Shown here: piece after piece, positions 25,548 to 34,220 of the stretch | Layout of the letters: each line of letters opens with the position of its first letter | How positions within the stretch are numbered: the first letter of the stretch is position 1 | NCBI GenBank assembly: GCA_002342035.1 | Contig: DDPE01000001.1 | Coordinates: forward strand, 40,821 to 104,820 | Direction: 5' to 3' | Length of the DNA: 64,000 nucleotides | DNA from: Asticcacaulis sp. UBA2476 | Lineage (GTDB): Bacteria; Pseudomonadota; Alphaproteobacteria; Caulobacterales; Caulobacteraceae | The notes under the pieces: model-generated | Seen by the model: the letters and a program-made list of their open reading frames with translations, nothing else | Database searches by the model: none | Told to the model about the DNA's origin: nothing | Translations under genes and position numbers: made by a program

Positions 25548-25928
25548 TTATTCTGCGAATTCGCCGGCCGGGGCGCGGTCAGAACGCTCAGGGCGCTCCG
25601 GACGGTCACGACGGGACAGGACGGGCGACAGTTCGAGGTCGAGTTCCTCAACGCGAATGGTCAGGTAGCGGATGACGTCTTCGTTGATGGACAACTGACG
25701 TTCCATTTCCTTGACGGCAGGCGCAGGCGCGTCGATCGCCAGCAGCGAGTAGTGCGCTTTGCGGTTCTTCTTGACGCGGTAGGTCAGGTTGCGAAGACCC
25801 CAGTACTCGATCTTAGCGACGGAACCGCCACCTTCTTCGATCAAAGCTTTCAGGGTGTCGTTGAGAGCTTCCGCCTGCTGAGGCGAAATATCTTGTCGTG
25901 CCATGACGACATGTTCGTAATAGGCCAT
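25548..25928 (-). CDS. rpsF: 30S ribosomal protein S6
   Basis: A 126-residue small-subunit protein. The ferredoxin-like core has YYEHVVMARQDIS at the N-terminus, YWGLRNLTYRVKKNRKAHY (~45-62) and the usual ending of the core before ~100. A charged Arg/Glu/Pro tail follows. First gene of the ribosomal operon. The 172 bases before it contain several stable hairpins, one ending close to the start, as expected for autoregulation by the S6:S18 complex. Confidence 0.97.
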   Translation of the reverse strand: MAYYEHVVMARQDISPQQAEALNDTLKALIEEGGGSVAKIEYWGLRNLTYRVKKNRKAHYSLLAIDAPAPAVKEMERQLSINEDVIRYLTIRVEELDLELSPVLSRRDRPERPERSDRAPAGEFAE

Positions 25929-26100
25929 ATCTATCCTCTTCCGTAGGGGCGAGGGGTGGCACGCAGGGCGGACGGAAGGTTCCGCCCCTCGCGACGGTTC
26001 ATAGCCGCATACGGCTTATGACCACCTCTCAGGGAGCGCGGGCTTTACTGCATAAGGCCCGCTTTGGCAAGGGGCGGGCCGGGTTTATGTCGCCAACCTT
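25929..26100 (-). promoter_or_regulatory. Structured rpsF leader, candidate S6:S18 autoregulatory RNA
   Basis: On the minus strand this leader can form three hairpins. The distal one is GCGGGC/GCCCGC. The middle one is AAGCCG/CGGCT. The proximal one has arms GCGAGGGG and CCCCTCGC, closing a CCG-containing interior about 30 bases before the rpsF ATG. A leader in which a CCG-containing bulge mimics the rRNA site of S6:S18 is known in many bacteria. I did not confirm the exact motif, so this is a candidate. Confidence 0.45.
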
Positions 26101-26649
26101 TTATTTTTTCAGTTTCTGAGCGGCTTCCAGCATCTTCATCGGGTGGGATACACCGTCACCGGCTTCGTGGGTGGCGTAAATCTTACTATCCGGTGTGATC
26201 AGATAGGATACTCGCGCGGCCATGTTCACGGCAGCCATCTTGGCATCATAGGCCTTGGCGACCTTGGCGTCAGTGTCTGCGGCAACCGGGAACTTGCCCT
26301 GGCAGTCGGCCTTGGAAAATTCGGTGACTTTCTGGATCGTATCGGTGGAAACACCAATAACCGTGACATTCAGAGCCTTAAACTTTGGCATATTGTCGGC
26401 AAAAGTGCGCGCTTCCAGTGAGCAGGTGCCGGTAAAGGCCTTGGGGTAAAAATAGACCACCACGGGGCCTTTTTTCAGGTGGTCTTTCAGGGAGAACGCG
26501 CTGACCTTACCGTTTGTGGCGGTTTGCAGCTTGAAGTCAGGCGCTTTGTCGCCCGCCTTAAGGGCCGCCAAGGCGGGTGAGGCCGTGACGGCAAGAGACA
26601 GGGATGTGGCCAGGGCCACGCACACGAATTTAGTTCTGGATAGTGACAT
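26101..26649 (-). CDS. Exported peroxiredoxin (AhpC/TSA, Bcp-like)
   Basis: A 182-residue thiol peroxidase. Residues 1-28 are a Sec signal peptide ending SPALA-ALK, so it acts in the periplasm. The thioredoxin-like domain begins at AGDKAPDFKLQ. The peroxidatic cysteine lies in PKAFTGTCS, matching PxxxTxxC, at ~residue 74. A second Cys (KADCQGKF) ~35 residues on could be the resolving residue, as in atypical 2-Cys Prx. A strong GGAGGAAAG precedes the ATG. Reductant unknown. Confidence 0.9.
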   Translation of the reverse strand: MSLSRTKFVCVALATSLSLAVTASPALAALKAGDKAPDFKLQTATNGKVSAFSLKDHLKKGPVVVYFYPKAFTGTCSLEARTFADNMPKFKALNVTVIGVSTDTIQKVTEFSKADCQGKFPVAADTDAKVAKAYDAKMAAVNMAARVSYLITPDSKIYATHEAGDGVSHPMKMLEAAQKLKK

Positions 26650-26751
26650 GGGCTTTCCTCCGGATTTTGCACGTACCGCCTACGGCTTTTGGTTACTGAT
26701 ACGTCTTAAATACGTTTTGGACGACTCCGAAGTTACATATTCTCCAGATAT

Positions 26752-28722
26752 TCAGTCTTTCTGATAGGGAGGATTATGTGTTTCGAGGAAGGTCACAACG
26801 CTCTCCAGCGTCTGAACACGCGTTGGTTCCTTTGACAGCCAGTGATCTTCGGCCTTGAGGGCTATATATTCCACCGGCTTTCCTGCCTTTTGCAAGGCGT
26901 CGCGCATGCGGTAGCTTTGGTCGACCGGTACGACATCGTCGTCTTTACCGTGGATCAGAAGAACGGGGATGGTTACCTTTGCGGCCTGCTGGGCGGGGGA
27001 GACTGCATCCCAGCCGCTTTCATCTCCCATGAAACGCTTCCAGTACAGAACCGTGGAGGCGTTCTTATCCATGCCATTTTCCATGATTTCCCACTTTACC
27101 ATGGCCGTAAGGTCGGAAACGCCGGCAATGGCGGCCGCGCATCTATAAACGCCGGTATCGATGGCCGCTCCGGCCAGAGCGGCATACCCTCCATAGGACG
27201 CACCCATGATGCAGGTGCGCTTCGGGTCGATCAGGCCTTCCTTAGCCAGATGGCGCACACCGTCCGACAAATCAGTCTGCATCTTGCGACCCCATTGCCC
27301 ATGTCCGGCATTAGTAAAGTCTTCGCCGTATCCACTGGAGCCGCGGAAGTTAGGTTGCAGCACTACATAGCCGCGGGACGCCAGGGCCTGTCCCATCCAG
27401 TCAAAACCAAACGTATCGTGACTTTGCGGCCCGCCGTGCGGCAGGACGATCAATGGCAGATCTTGTGCATCCCGGCCTGGCGGCAGGGTGATGAGGGCGG
27501 AGATTTCGAGCCCGTCGGCGGCTTTGTATTTTATCAGCTTTTGTTCAGCGACCCATTCGCTGGGGACTTGTGGCCGGGTTTCGCCGACAATCTTGAACTT
27601 ACCGGTCGCAAAGTCGATAAAATAGTAAGTGCCGGGATCGTCCTTGCCTTCGCCATAGATGATCACTTTTAACGGGTTATCTGCATATCCGACAATGTTC
27701 TTGATGGTGTAACCGGCCATCGCTTTATCGATCAGCTTCGGTAGTTTGGCCATAACCGGATCATAAAAACTATAGGTCGTGCCCCCTTCGCCGTAATTGG
27801 CAAATCCGGCCAGGACTTGAGTCTGGGGGTGGAATATGGCCGAGCGGCTATTGCCGTCGATCCCCAGCGCTTCACTGAAAACGCCTTCAGGGCTGACTTC
27901 GTAATAATCGCCAGCCTTGGGGCCGGAATCCATATAAACCAGCAAGGATTTACCGTCGCGACCGAGCCCTACGAGCGAGGGATAGTCAATAGCTTCCTTC
28001 TGGGTGAATATGACGCTCCACCGCTTGTTCTGGCGATAGCGCAGGGTCCATACCTTGCTGTCCCAGTCGAACTCTGAGCGGGCAATCAACTCTCCGTCGG
28101 GTGTCAGCACCCAGTTTCTAATGCCGTGCGGGTCTTCGTCAATCCTGAAGCCTTTGCCGGTGGTTAAGGAAAAACCGTAAAGGCTGCGGAAGCCGTCGAC
28201 ATCAAGCTTGACGTTGGAAGCGGTGACCCGGTAGCCTTTATCGCTCTTGATGCGATTGAAGTTGCCCATAACGATCGGATGGAAAAGCTCGACATCCTGA
28301 TACATGAGGAAACGCTTGCCGGCGTGGATATCCAGAATGTAGCCTTGCGCATATTCGTTGCGATCACCTTGAAAGCTGCGAATATTGGCGGTGGTTGAGG
28401 TAATCAGCACGATCCGGTCATCATCGCCCCAGAACAGGTTACGCAGCTTCGATTTTTCCATGATCAGCCCGGCTGATTTGCCCGTCGTCAGATCGTAATC
28501 GAAGATAGCGCGCTCTCCGCCATGATCCTTGATAAGGGCGACACGCTCACCATTGGGCGATAAGGCGACGTTTTCAATGTCCGGCAGCTTGCCAAACGCG
28601 CTCAGGGGCGGGGGCGCGCCGAGCTTGTTATCTGGGTTTGCGCTTGGGGTTTGCGCCGATACGGCCACCGCCATGCACAGCGTAACCGCGGATGCGGTCA
28701 GCGTTTTTACGTATGACATCAT
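26752..28722 (-). CDS. S9 family exported peptidase (prolyl oligopeptidase / acylaminoacyl peptidase type)
   Basis: A 656-residue serine peptidase with a signal peptide (residues 1-~23, ending VSA-Q). A beta-propeller gating domain covers ~45-390. The alpha/beta hydrolase domain has LPHGGP (~435), the nucleophile in GASYGGYAAL (Ser ~509), the aspartate in HGKDDDVVP (~593) and the histidine in EDHWLS (~628). Such proteins release di- or short peptides in the periplasm. A GGGGGA site 9 bases upstream supports the tandem ATG ATG start. Monocistronic as far as I can see. Confidence 0.93.
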   Translation of the reverse strand: MMSYVKTLTASAVTLCMAVAVSAQTPSANPDNKLGAPPPLSAFGKLPDIENVALSPNGERVALIKDHGGERAIFDYDLTTGKSAGLIMEKSKLRNLFWGDDDRIVLITSTTANIRSFQGDRNEYAQGYILDIHAGKRFLMYQDVELFHPIVMGNFNRIKSDKGYRVTASNVKLDVDGFRSLYGFSLTTGKGFRIDEDPHGIRNWVLTPDGELIARSEFDWDSKVWTLRYRQNKRWSVIFTQKEAIDYPSLVGLGRDGKSLLVYMDSGPKAGDYYEVSPEGVFSEALGIDGNSRSAIFHPQTQVLAGFANYGEGGTTYSFYDPVMAKLPKLIDKAMAGYTIKNIVGYADNPLKVIIYGEGKDDPGTYYFIDFATGKFKIVGETRPQVPSEWVAEQKLIKYKAADGLEISALITLPPGRDAQDLPLIVLPHGGPQSHDTFGFDWMGQALASRGYVVLQPNFRGSSGYGEDFTNAGHGQWGRKMQTDLSDGVRHLAKEGLIDPKRTCIMGASYGGYAALAGAAIDTGVYRCAAAIAGVSDLTAMVKWEIMENGMDKNASTVLYWKRFMGDESGWDAVSPAQQAAKVTIPVLLIHGKDDDVVPVDQSYRMRDALQKAGKPVEYIALKAEDHWLSKEPTRVQTLESVVTFLETHNPPYQKD

Positions 28723-28884
28723 TATGCATATCCCCCAACCCGAACGCCTTGAACTTAAACTAAAATATTGGCGTAAGTTTTAAATTATCCATGTAAACAT
28801 ATACATATCCTTAAAGGCTGTATCAAGTGGAAATGGGGTGTTTTATCACCGTGCGTTGAGTGTGGGCAGGGCCGGTCAAGCCCG

Positions 28885-29499
28885 CTATTGATGGGTTGAG
28901 ACAGCCAGCCAGATGGCGGTCACCGCCAGCAGGCCTGACAGGACGCGCCGGATTTTTACAATACGGGCCTCATTGGCGAGGAACGATCCGGCCTGTGTGC
29001 CGGTGATGACGATGACGGCATGGATGGCCGTGGCAATGGCCACATAGATCAGTGTCAGGGTAAGGCTTTGCGGCAAGGTTGGGCGGACGGGATCAATAAA
29101 TTGGGGCAGGGTTGCTATATAAAAGACGGCTGCCTTTGGGTTCAGCAGGTTGGTGATCAGGCCACGTCGGAAATAGGTCGCTCCGGTGGATTTGGTGTCG
29201 GTAATATGCGGCGAGGTCTCATTCGCTGAGCGCCATCCGTCCCATGCCAGCCATAAGAGATAAAGAACACCGGCCCAGCGTAGTATCTGATACACGGTGT
29301 CGTTCGACTGGATAAACACCGCAAGTCCTGTGGCGGCGGCAAGTCCCGCCAAAAGAAGCCCCAGAGCTATGCCAAAGATCAACGCAAACCCGGCGGCCCG
29401 CCCGCGCGACAGGGCGGATATAGCAATGTAGCCCATGTTGGGCCCTGGGGTCAGTTCGATCAAAAGCGCGGTGAAAGCAAAGGCGAGCAGGTTCGACAT
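28885..29499 (-). CDS. LysE/RhtB family exporter
   Basis: A 204-residue inner-membrane exporter with about six hydrophobic helices. The family signature ELTPGPNMGYIAISALSRGR near the N-terminus (~16-35), LRWAGVLYLLWLAWDGWRS (~73-91) and LNPKAAVFYIATLPQF (~118-133) are clear. LysE-type proteins export amino acids or homoserine lactones; the substrate is not predictable. Divergent from fabD. Confidence 0.92.
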   Translation of the reverse strand: MSNLLAFAFTALLIELTPGPNMGYIAISALSRGRAAGFALIFGIALGLLLAGLAAATGLAVFIQSNDTVYQILRWAGVLYLLWLAWDGWRSANETSPHITDTKSTGATYFRRGLITNLLNPKAAVFYIATLPQFIDPVRPTLPQSLTLTLIYVAIATAIHAVIVITGTQAGSFLANEARIVKIRRVLSGLLAVTAIWLAVSTHQ

Positions 29500-29647
29500 A
29501 TTTAAGTATCCACTATGTGATCACTATGGCGGTAAATCGCCGCTCTGGAAAGGTTGCGCGATCGGTTTGCCTTTTTGCTTGCTCCGTTCGTTTATTTGAC
29601 CTAACCCAAGGCCCCACAAACAGACTCTAAACGGGGCCTTATTATTC
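29500..29647. promoter_or_regulatory. Divergent lysE-family/fabD intergenic region with a hairpin at the fabD start
   Basis: AAGGCCCC (29608-29615) and GGGGCCTT (29633-29640) are perfect 8-bp arms around a 17-base loop. The hairpin ends 7 bases before the fabD ATG. The only purine-rich run near the ATG is in its 3' arm, so the structure could limit ribosome access, or it may mark the end of an upstream transcript (only ATTATT follows). Confidence 0.45.
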
Positions 29648-30589
29648 ATGACACTTGCCTTTGTATTTCCCGGTCAGGGCAGCCAGACTGTCGGCATGGG
29701 ATCAGATCTCGCCGATAATTTTCAGGCCGCGCGTGAGGTTTTCGCTGAGGTCGATGACGCTTTGGGGCAAAAGCTGTCCCAACTGATGCGCGAAGGCCCG
29801 GAAAGCGACCTGACCCTGACGGAGAATGCCCAGCCCGCCCTGATGGCCGTCTCTATGGCGGTCGTGCGGGTGCTGAAGGCCGATTTTGGGGTGGATATTT
29901 CAAAAGCGGCGTTTGTGGCGGGCCATTCTTTGGGGGAATATTCGGCACTGGCGGCGGCAGAGGCTTTTAGTCTGACCGATACGGCCCGTCTGTTGAAGCT
30001 GCGCGGTCAGGCTATGCAGCGGGCCGTGCCGGTTGGTGTGGGGGTTATGGCGGCTTTGATCGGCAAGGCTGATCTCGAACTGGCCGAAGCCGCATGCCGG
30101 GCCGGATCGTCGGCGGGCGTGGTGGTCGTCGGCAATGACAACAATGCCGGTCAGATTGTGATTTCCGGTGCCAAGGCGGCTGTGGAACTGGCCATCGAAA
30201 AAGCCAAGGAACTGGGCGCCAAGGCGATGCTGCTCAACGTATCCGCTCCGTTCCATTGCCCGCTGATGCAGCCGGCCGCCGATGAGATGCAGGTAGCGCT
30301 TGGTAAAGTGTCAATTGTACAACCGAAATCGACATTAGTTGCCAATGTCACTGCCCGCCCGGTTAGCGATGTAGCACAGATTGCCCCTCTGCTGGTCGAG
30401 CAGGTCACGGGCCGTGTCCGCTGGCGCGAAAGCGTGCAATGGCTGGCCGGTGAAGGTGGCGTGACGCAGTTTGCGGAACTGGGTGCGGGTAAGGTTTTGA
30501 CCGGCATGATCAAGCGCATTGCGCCCGATGCGACCGCCATAGCGCTTAATAGTGCCGCTGATTTTGAAGCCTTTGCGGCTTCGCTTTAA
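29648..30589 (+). CDS. fabD: Malonyl-CoA:ACP S-malonyltransferase
   Basis: A 313-residue transferase that loads malonate onto ACP for fatty acid synthesis. FPGQGSQ (residues 6-12) is at the N-terminus, the nucleophile Ser is in GHSLGEYSAL (~93) and the catalytic His in SAPFHCPLM (~200). Length is normal. It starts the plus-strand fatty acid block, with fabG 18 bases downstream. Confidence 0.97.
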   Translation: MTLAFVFPGQGSQTVGMGSDLADNFQAAREVFAEVDDALGQKLSQLMREGPESDLTLTENAQPALMAVSMAVVRVLKADFGVDISKAAFVAGHSLGEYSALAAAEAFSLTDTARLLKLRGQAMQRAVPVGVGVMAALIGKADLELAEAACRAGSSAGVVVVGNDNNAGQIVISGAKAAVELAIEKAKELGAKAMLLNVSAPFHCPLMQPAADEMQVALGKVSIVQPKSTLVANVTARPVSDVAQIAPLLVEQVTGRVRWRESVQWLAGEGGVTQFAELGAGKVLTGMIKRIAPDATAIALNSAADFEAFAASL

Positions 30590-30607
30590 GATTTTGTGAG
30601 GAACCGC

Positions 30608-31348
30608 ATGTTTGATCTGTCTAACAAAACCGCGTTGGTGACCGGCGCTACGGGCGGCCTTGGAGCCTCAATTGCTAAGGCTTTGCATAGCCAGGGTGCC
30701 AATGTGGTGCTTTCCGGCACCCGTGAGGCCGTTTTGCAAGAACTGGCGTCAGAACTGGGCGAGCGCGCCTTTGTGGCGGCGTGTAATCTCTCGGATGCCG
30801 CCGAAGTCGATGGCCTGATGGCTAAGGCCGAAGCGGCCGCCGGATCACCAGTCGATATTCTGATCTCCAATGCTGGTCTGACGCGCGATGGTTTGTTGAT
30901 GCGCATGAAGGATGAAGACTGGGAAACGGTCATCAAGGTGAACTTAGAGGCCTATTTCCGCCTGTCGCGCTCGGCCATGAAGGGCATGATGAAGCGCCGT
31001 TTTGGTCGGATCATCGGCATTGCCTCAGTTGTGGGCGTGACCGGCAATCCCGGTCAGGCCAACTATGCGGCCTCTAAGGCGGGTATGATCGGCTTTTCTA
31101 AGGCCCTGGCTCAGGAAGTGGCGTCACGCAATATCACCGTCAATACGGTCGCGCCCGGCTTTATCGCCTCTCCGATGACGGATGTTTTAAATGACGCGCA
31201 GCGCGACGCCATTCTGACCAAGATCCCCGCCGGAAAGCTGGGTGAGGGCAGCGATATCGCTGCGGCCTGCGTTTATCTGTCTAGCGTTGAGGCGGGTTAT
31301 GTCACCGGCCAGACCCTGCACGTCAATGGCGGTATGGCGATGATTTAA
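30608..31348 (+). CDS. fabG: 3-oxoacyl-ACP reductase
   Basis: A 246-residue SDR enzyme that reduces beta-ketoacyl-ACP with NADPH. It has VTGATGGLGASIAKAL at the cofactor fold, SNAGLTRDGLLMRM (~85), IIGIASVVGVTGNPGQANYAASKAG (Ser, Tyr and Lys of the active site; the YAASK core is at ~150) and the GYVTGQTLHVNGGMAM ending typical of FabG. The ATG at 30608 is chosen because GAGG lies 6 bases upstream. It lies between fabD and acpP. Confidence 0.96.
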   Translation: MFDLSNKTALVTGATGGLGASIAKALHSQGANVVLSGTREAVLQELASELGERAFVAACNLSDAAEVDGLMAKAEAAAGSPVDILISNAGLTRDGLLMRMKDEDWETVIKVNLEAYFRLSRSAMKGMMKRRFGRIIGIASVVGVTGNPGQANYAASKAGMIGFSKALAQEVASRNITVNTVAPGFIASPMTDVLNDAQRDAILTKIPAGKLGEGSDIAAACVYLSSVEAGYVTGQTLHVNGGMAMI

Positions 31349-31528
31349 GCGGCGTTTAGCCACCCGTTTTATCAAAAGCTTTTGTGTCGTAAAATAGTGT
31401 GTTACGCAGCGCAGTTAAATTCGCTTGAATCCTTACACCTGTATGGCTACAAGCAAACGCCTAGAATCTTAGTTAAGTTTCTTAAGCGGCCCTCGCGGCC
31501 AAGTTTTTAAACCTCTAGAGGGCCTAAA
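31349..31528. promoter_or_regulatory. fabG-acpP intergenic region
   Basis: A 180-base gap that probably carries a separate strong promoter for acpP. It contains a perfect palindrome CAAAAGCTTTTG (31373-31384). AGAGGG, 6 bases before the acpP ATG, is the ribosome site. No convincing terminator. Confidence 0.4.
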
Positions 31529-31768
31529 ATGTCTGAAGTTCTTGAACGTGTTCGTAAGATCGTAATCGACCATCTGGATGCCGATCCGGACAAGGTCACG
31601 GATAAGGCGAGCTTTATCGACGATCTGGAAGCCGACAGTCTCGACATCGTCGAGCTGGTCATGGCTTTCGAAGAAGAGTTCGACATCGAAATTCCCGACG
31701 ATTCCGCTGAGCATATCCTCACGGTCGGTGATGCGGTGAACTATATTCAGGAAAAGCTTTCCGCTTAA
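31529..31768 (+). CDS. acpP: Acyl carrier protein
   Basis: A 79-residue acidic four-helix protein that carries acyl chains on 4'-phosphopantetheine. The attachment serine is Ser37 in DDLEADSLDIVELVMA. The start is unambiguous, with a good ribosome site. A stable hairpin without a T-run follows 20 bases after the stop and separates it from fabF. Confidence 0.98.
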   Translation: MSEVLERVRKIVIDHLDADPDKVTDKASFIDDLEADSLDIVELVMAFEEEFDIEIPDDSAEHILTVGDAVNYIQEKLSA

Positions 31769-31789
31769 TCCTGTTAAGGTGAAATAGGG

Positions 31790-31817
31790 CGCGGCTCTGC
31801 TTGGGTGCAGGGCCGCG
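31790..31817 (+). promoter_or_regulatory. Intercistronic hairpin between acpP and fabF
   Basis: CGCGGCTCTGC and GCAGGGCCGCG pair over 11 bases (one G-U) around TTGGGT. No T-tract follows. It probably protects the 3' end of an abundant acpP transcript or attenuates read-through into fabF. Confidence 0.5.
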
Positions 31818-31864
31818 TCATGTCTATCGGGCATGGCTTTGCCCAAAGTTCTAAGGATACGCAT

Positions 31865-33148
31865 ATGGCTCGTCGCGTCGTGATTACTGGCGTTGGTCTG
31901 TTGACCCCGCTGGGGCATGGGACCGAAATTTCGTGGAAGCGTCTGCTGGAAGGCAAATCCGGCGCAGGCCCGATCACCGCCTTCGATACGACCGATTATG
32001 CCTGTACCGTCGCCTGTGAGATCCCGACCGTCGATGGTCGCGGTGGTGGTGGCCCGGACATCGAAGGCTCGTTTGATGCCTCGAAAGTCCTGTCCAACAA
32101 AGAGCGCCGCAAGGTTGACGATTTTATCCTGTACGCGATCGCGGCTGCCGATGAAGCGCTGAGCGACGCCAACTGGCACCCTGAATCCGAAGAGGATCAG
32201 GTCCGCACCGGCGTGATGATCGGCTCCGGCATTGGTGGTCTGGGCGTTATCGCCGCCACCGCACTGGAGCTTAAGGAAAAAGGTCCCAAGCGGATTTCGC
32301 CGTTCTTTATCCCGTCATCCCTGATCAATCTGGCGTCAGGGCAGGTGTCAATCCGTCACGGCCTTAAGGGGCCCAACCATTCGGTCGTCACCGCCTGTGC
32401 GACCGGAGCCCACGCCATTGGTGATGCGGCCCGCCTGATCAAATACGGCGATGCCGATGTCATGGTGGCTGGTGGCGCTGAATCGGCGATTGTGCCGGTC
32501 GGTATCGCGGGCTTTATTGCCTGCCGTGCCCTGTGCACCGCCTTTAATGACACGCCGGAAAAGGCCTCGCGTCCCTATGACAAAGACCGTGACGGTTTCG
32601 TTATGGGCGAGGGCGCGGGTATTCTGGTGCTCGAAGAATATGAACATGCCAAGGCGCGCGGCGCCAAGATCTATGCCGAAGTGCTGGGTTACGGCCTGTC
32701 GGGCGACGCCTATCACATTACCGCCCCGTCCGAAGATGGCGATGGTGGTTTCCGCGCTATGAGCTTGGCGCTCAAAGACGCGGGCATTTCAGCGACTGAG
32801 ATCGACTATGTCAATTCGCACGGCACCTCGACTATGGCTGATGGCATTGAGTTGAAAGCCATCGAGAAATTCCTGGGCGAACGTGCGGCCACCGGCACGG
32901 TGTCGTCGACCAAATCGGCTATCGGCCACCTTTTGGGGGCTGCCGGTGCGGTCGAGGCCGCCTTCTGTGCGCTGGCTATCCGCGATCAGATTGCCCCGCC
33001 GACCATCAACCTCGACAACCCCGATGTCGAAACCCCCATCGATCTGGTGCCCAATAAGGCCAAGCCTATGAAGATCGATAAGGTTATGTCAAACTCCTTT
33101 GGATTCGGGGGCACTAACGCCGCGCTCATATTGGGTAAGGTCGACTAA
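31865..33148 (+). CDS. fabF: 3-oxoacyl-ACP synthase II
   Basis: A 427-residue condensing enzyme that elongates acyl-ACP with malonyl-ACP. The catalytic Cys lies in VVTACATGAHA (~178), His in NSHGTST (~318) and His in IGHLLGAAGA (~354), the Cys-His-His triad of KAS I/II. It ends with FGFGGTNAALI. The ATG at 31865 (MARRVVITG) is preferred to upstream in-frame starts because AAGG lies ~9 bases before it and it matches the family N-terminus. mltG begins 2 bases after the stop. Confidence 0.97.
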   Translation: MARRVVITGVGLLTPLGHGTEISWKRLLEGKSGAGPITAFDTTDYACTVACEIPTVDGRGGGGPDIEGSFDASKVLSNKERRKVDDFILYAIAAADEALSDANWHPESEEDQVRTGVMIGSGIGGLGVIAATALELKEKGPKRISPFFIPSSLINLASGQVSIRHGLKGPNHSVVTACATGAHAIGDAARLIKYGDADVMVAGGAESAIVPVGIAGFIACRALCTAFNDTPEKASRPYDKDRDGFVMGEGAGILVLEEYEHAKARGAKIYAEVLGYGLSGDAYHITAPSEDGDGGFRAMSLALKDAGISATEIDYVNSHGTSTMADGIELKAIEKFLGERAATGTVSSTKSAIGHLLGAAGAVEAAFCALAIRDQIAPPTINLDNPDVETPIDLVPNKAKPMKIDKVMSNSFGFGGTNAALILGKVD

Positions 33149-33150
33149 CC

Positions 33151-34209
33151 ATGACGAAAAAAGGCAGGCCGGCCAAACCGCGAAAAGCCAAGCGTTTGAT
33201 TGCGCCGGTTGCGGGCCTGTTGTCGGGATTGTTTTTGCTGTTTCTGGCCGTGCTGTTGGGCGTCTATGCTCAGGCGTTCGGGCCGGGACCGGTGGCGCGT
33301 GATAATGCTGAGGTGACCTCGGTGTCGCTCAAGCAGGGTATGGGCGTTATCGCCATTGCCAAAACCCTGAAAGAAGCCGGTGTCATTCGCTCCGAGACCG
33401 CTTTTCGTCTGGCTGCCAAGGTTAGCGGCCGCGATAATGCCATGCGTGCCGGCACCTATGAATTCGATAGCCGCCAGCCCTTGTTCAGCGTCCTGAAGCA
33501 GATTCAGGACGGCAAGGTCGTGCAGCACTTCGTCACCATCCCCGAAGGCCGGACCTCGGCTCAGGCCGTGCGGATTCTCATGGCGGTTGAGGCGTTGAAA
33601 GGCGATGTCGATATCCCGCCCGAAGGTTCGGTGCTGCCGGAGACCTATCAGTATGAACCCGGTGAAACCCGTCAGGCCGTGCTGGATCGGATGCTGGACG
33701 CGGGCCGCAAGACTTTGAACGATCTGTGGGCCAAACGTCAGCCGGGTCTGCCGATCAATACACCCGAAGAAGCGCTGATACTGGCGTCGGTGGTCGAAAA
33801 AGAAACCGGCATTGCCACTGAGCGCCCGCGTGTCGCCGCTGTCTTCGTCAACCGTCTGCGCAAGGGTATGCGGCTGGAGTCCGACCCGACCGTTGTTTAC
33901 GGTGTCTCCAAAGGTGAACCGCTGGGGCGGGGCCTGCGCCGCTCTGAACTGGATACGGCGACACCGTGGAACACCTATCTGATTTCGCGACTGCCGATCA
34001 CGCCGATTGCCAATCCGGGCAAAGCGTCCATTGAGGCCGTGCTTAATCCGGCTCAGACCAATGATATATTCTTTGTCGCCGATGGCACCGGCGGTCATGT
34101 CTTTGCGGAAACCTATGATCAGCATCTGGTCAATGTCGCCAACTGGCGCAAGATCGAGAACCAGCCGCGCGATTCCGCCGTCACGGCCCTGAGCAGCAAA
34201 GCCAACTAA
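33151..34209 (+). CDS. mltG: Endolytic murein transglycosylase MltG
   Basis: A 352-residue inner-membrane protein that cleaves nascent glycan strands and may set their length. A basic N-terminus is followed by one helix (~15-37, VAGLLSGLFLLFLAVLLGVYA) and a LysM-like region. The YceG domain has the catalytic glutamate in LASVVEKETG (~220) and RLRKGMRLESDPTVVYG. The position between fabF and yicC/gmk is conserved in alphaproteobacteria. Confidence 0.95.
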   Translation: MTKKGRPAKPRKAKRLIAPVAGLLSGLFLLFLAVLLGVYAQAFGPGPVARDNAEVTSVSLKQGMGVIAIAKTLKEAGVIRSETAFRLAAKVSGRDNAMRAGTYEFDSRQPLFSVLKQIQDGKVVQHFVTIPEGRTSAQAVRILMAVEALKGDVDIPPEGSVLPETYQYEPGETRQAVLDRMLDAGRKTLNDLWAKRQPGLPINTPEEALILASVVEKETGIATERPRVAAVFVNRLRKGMRLESDPTVVYGVSKGEPLGRGLRRSELDTATPWNTYLISRLPITPIANPGKASIEAVLNPAQTNDIFFVADGTGGHVFAETYDQHLVNVANWRKIENQPRDSAVTALSSKAN

Positions 34210-34220
34210 AGGAATTGTGC

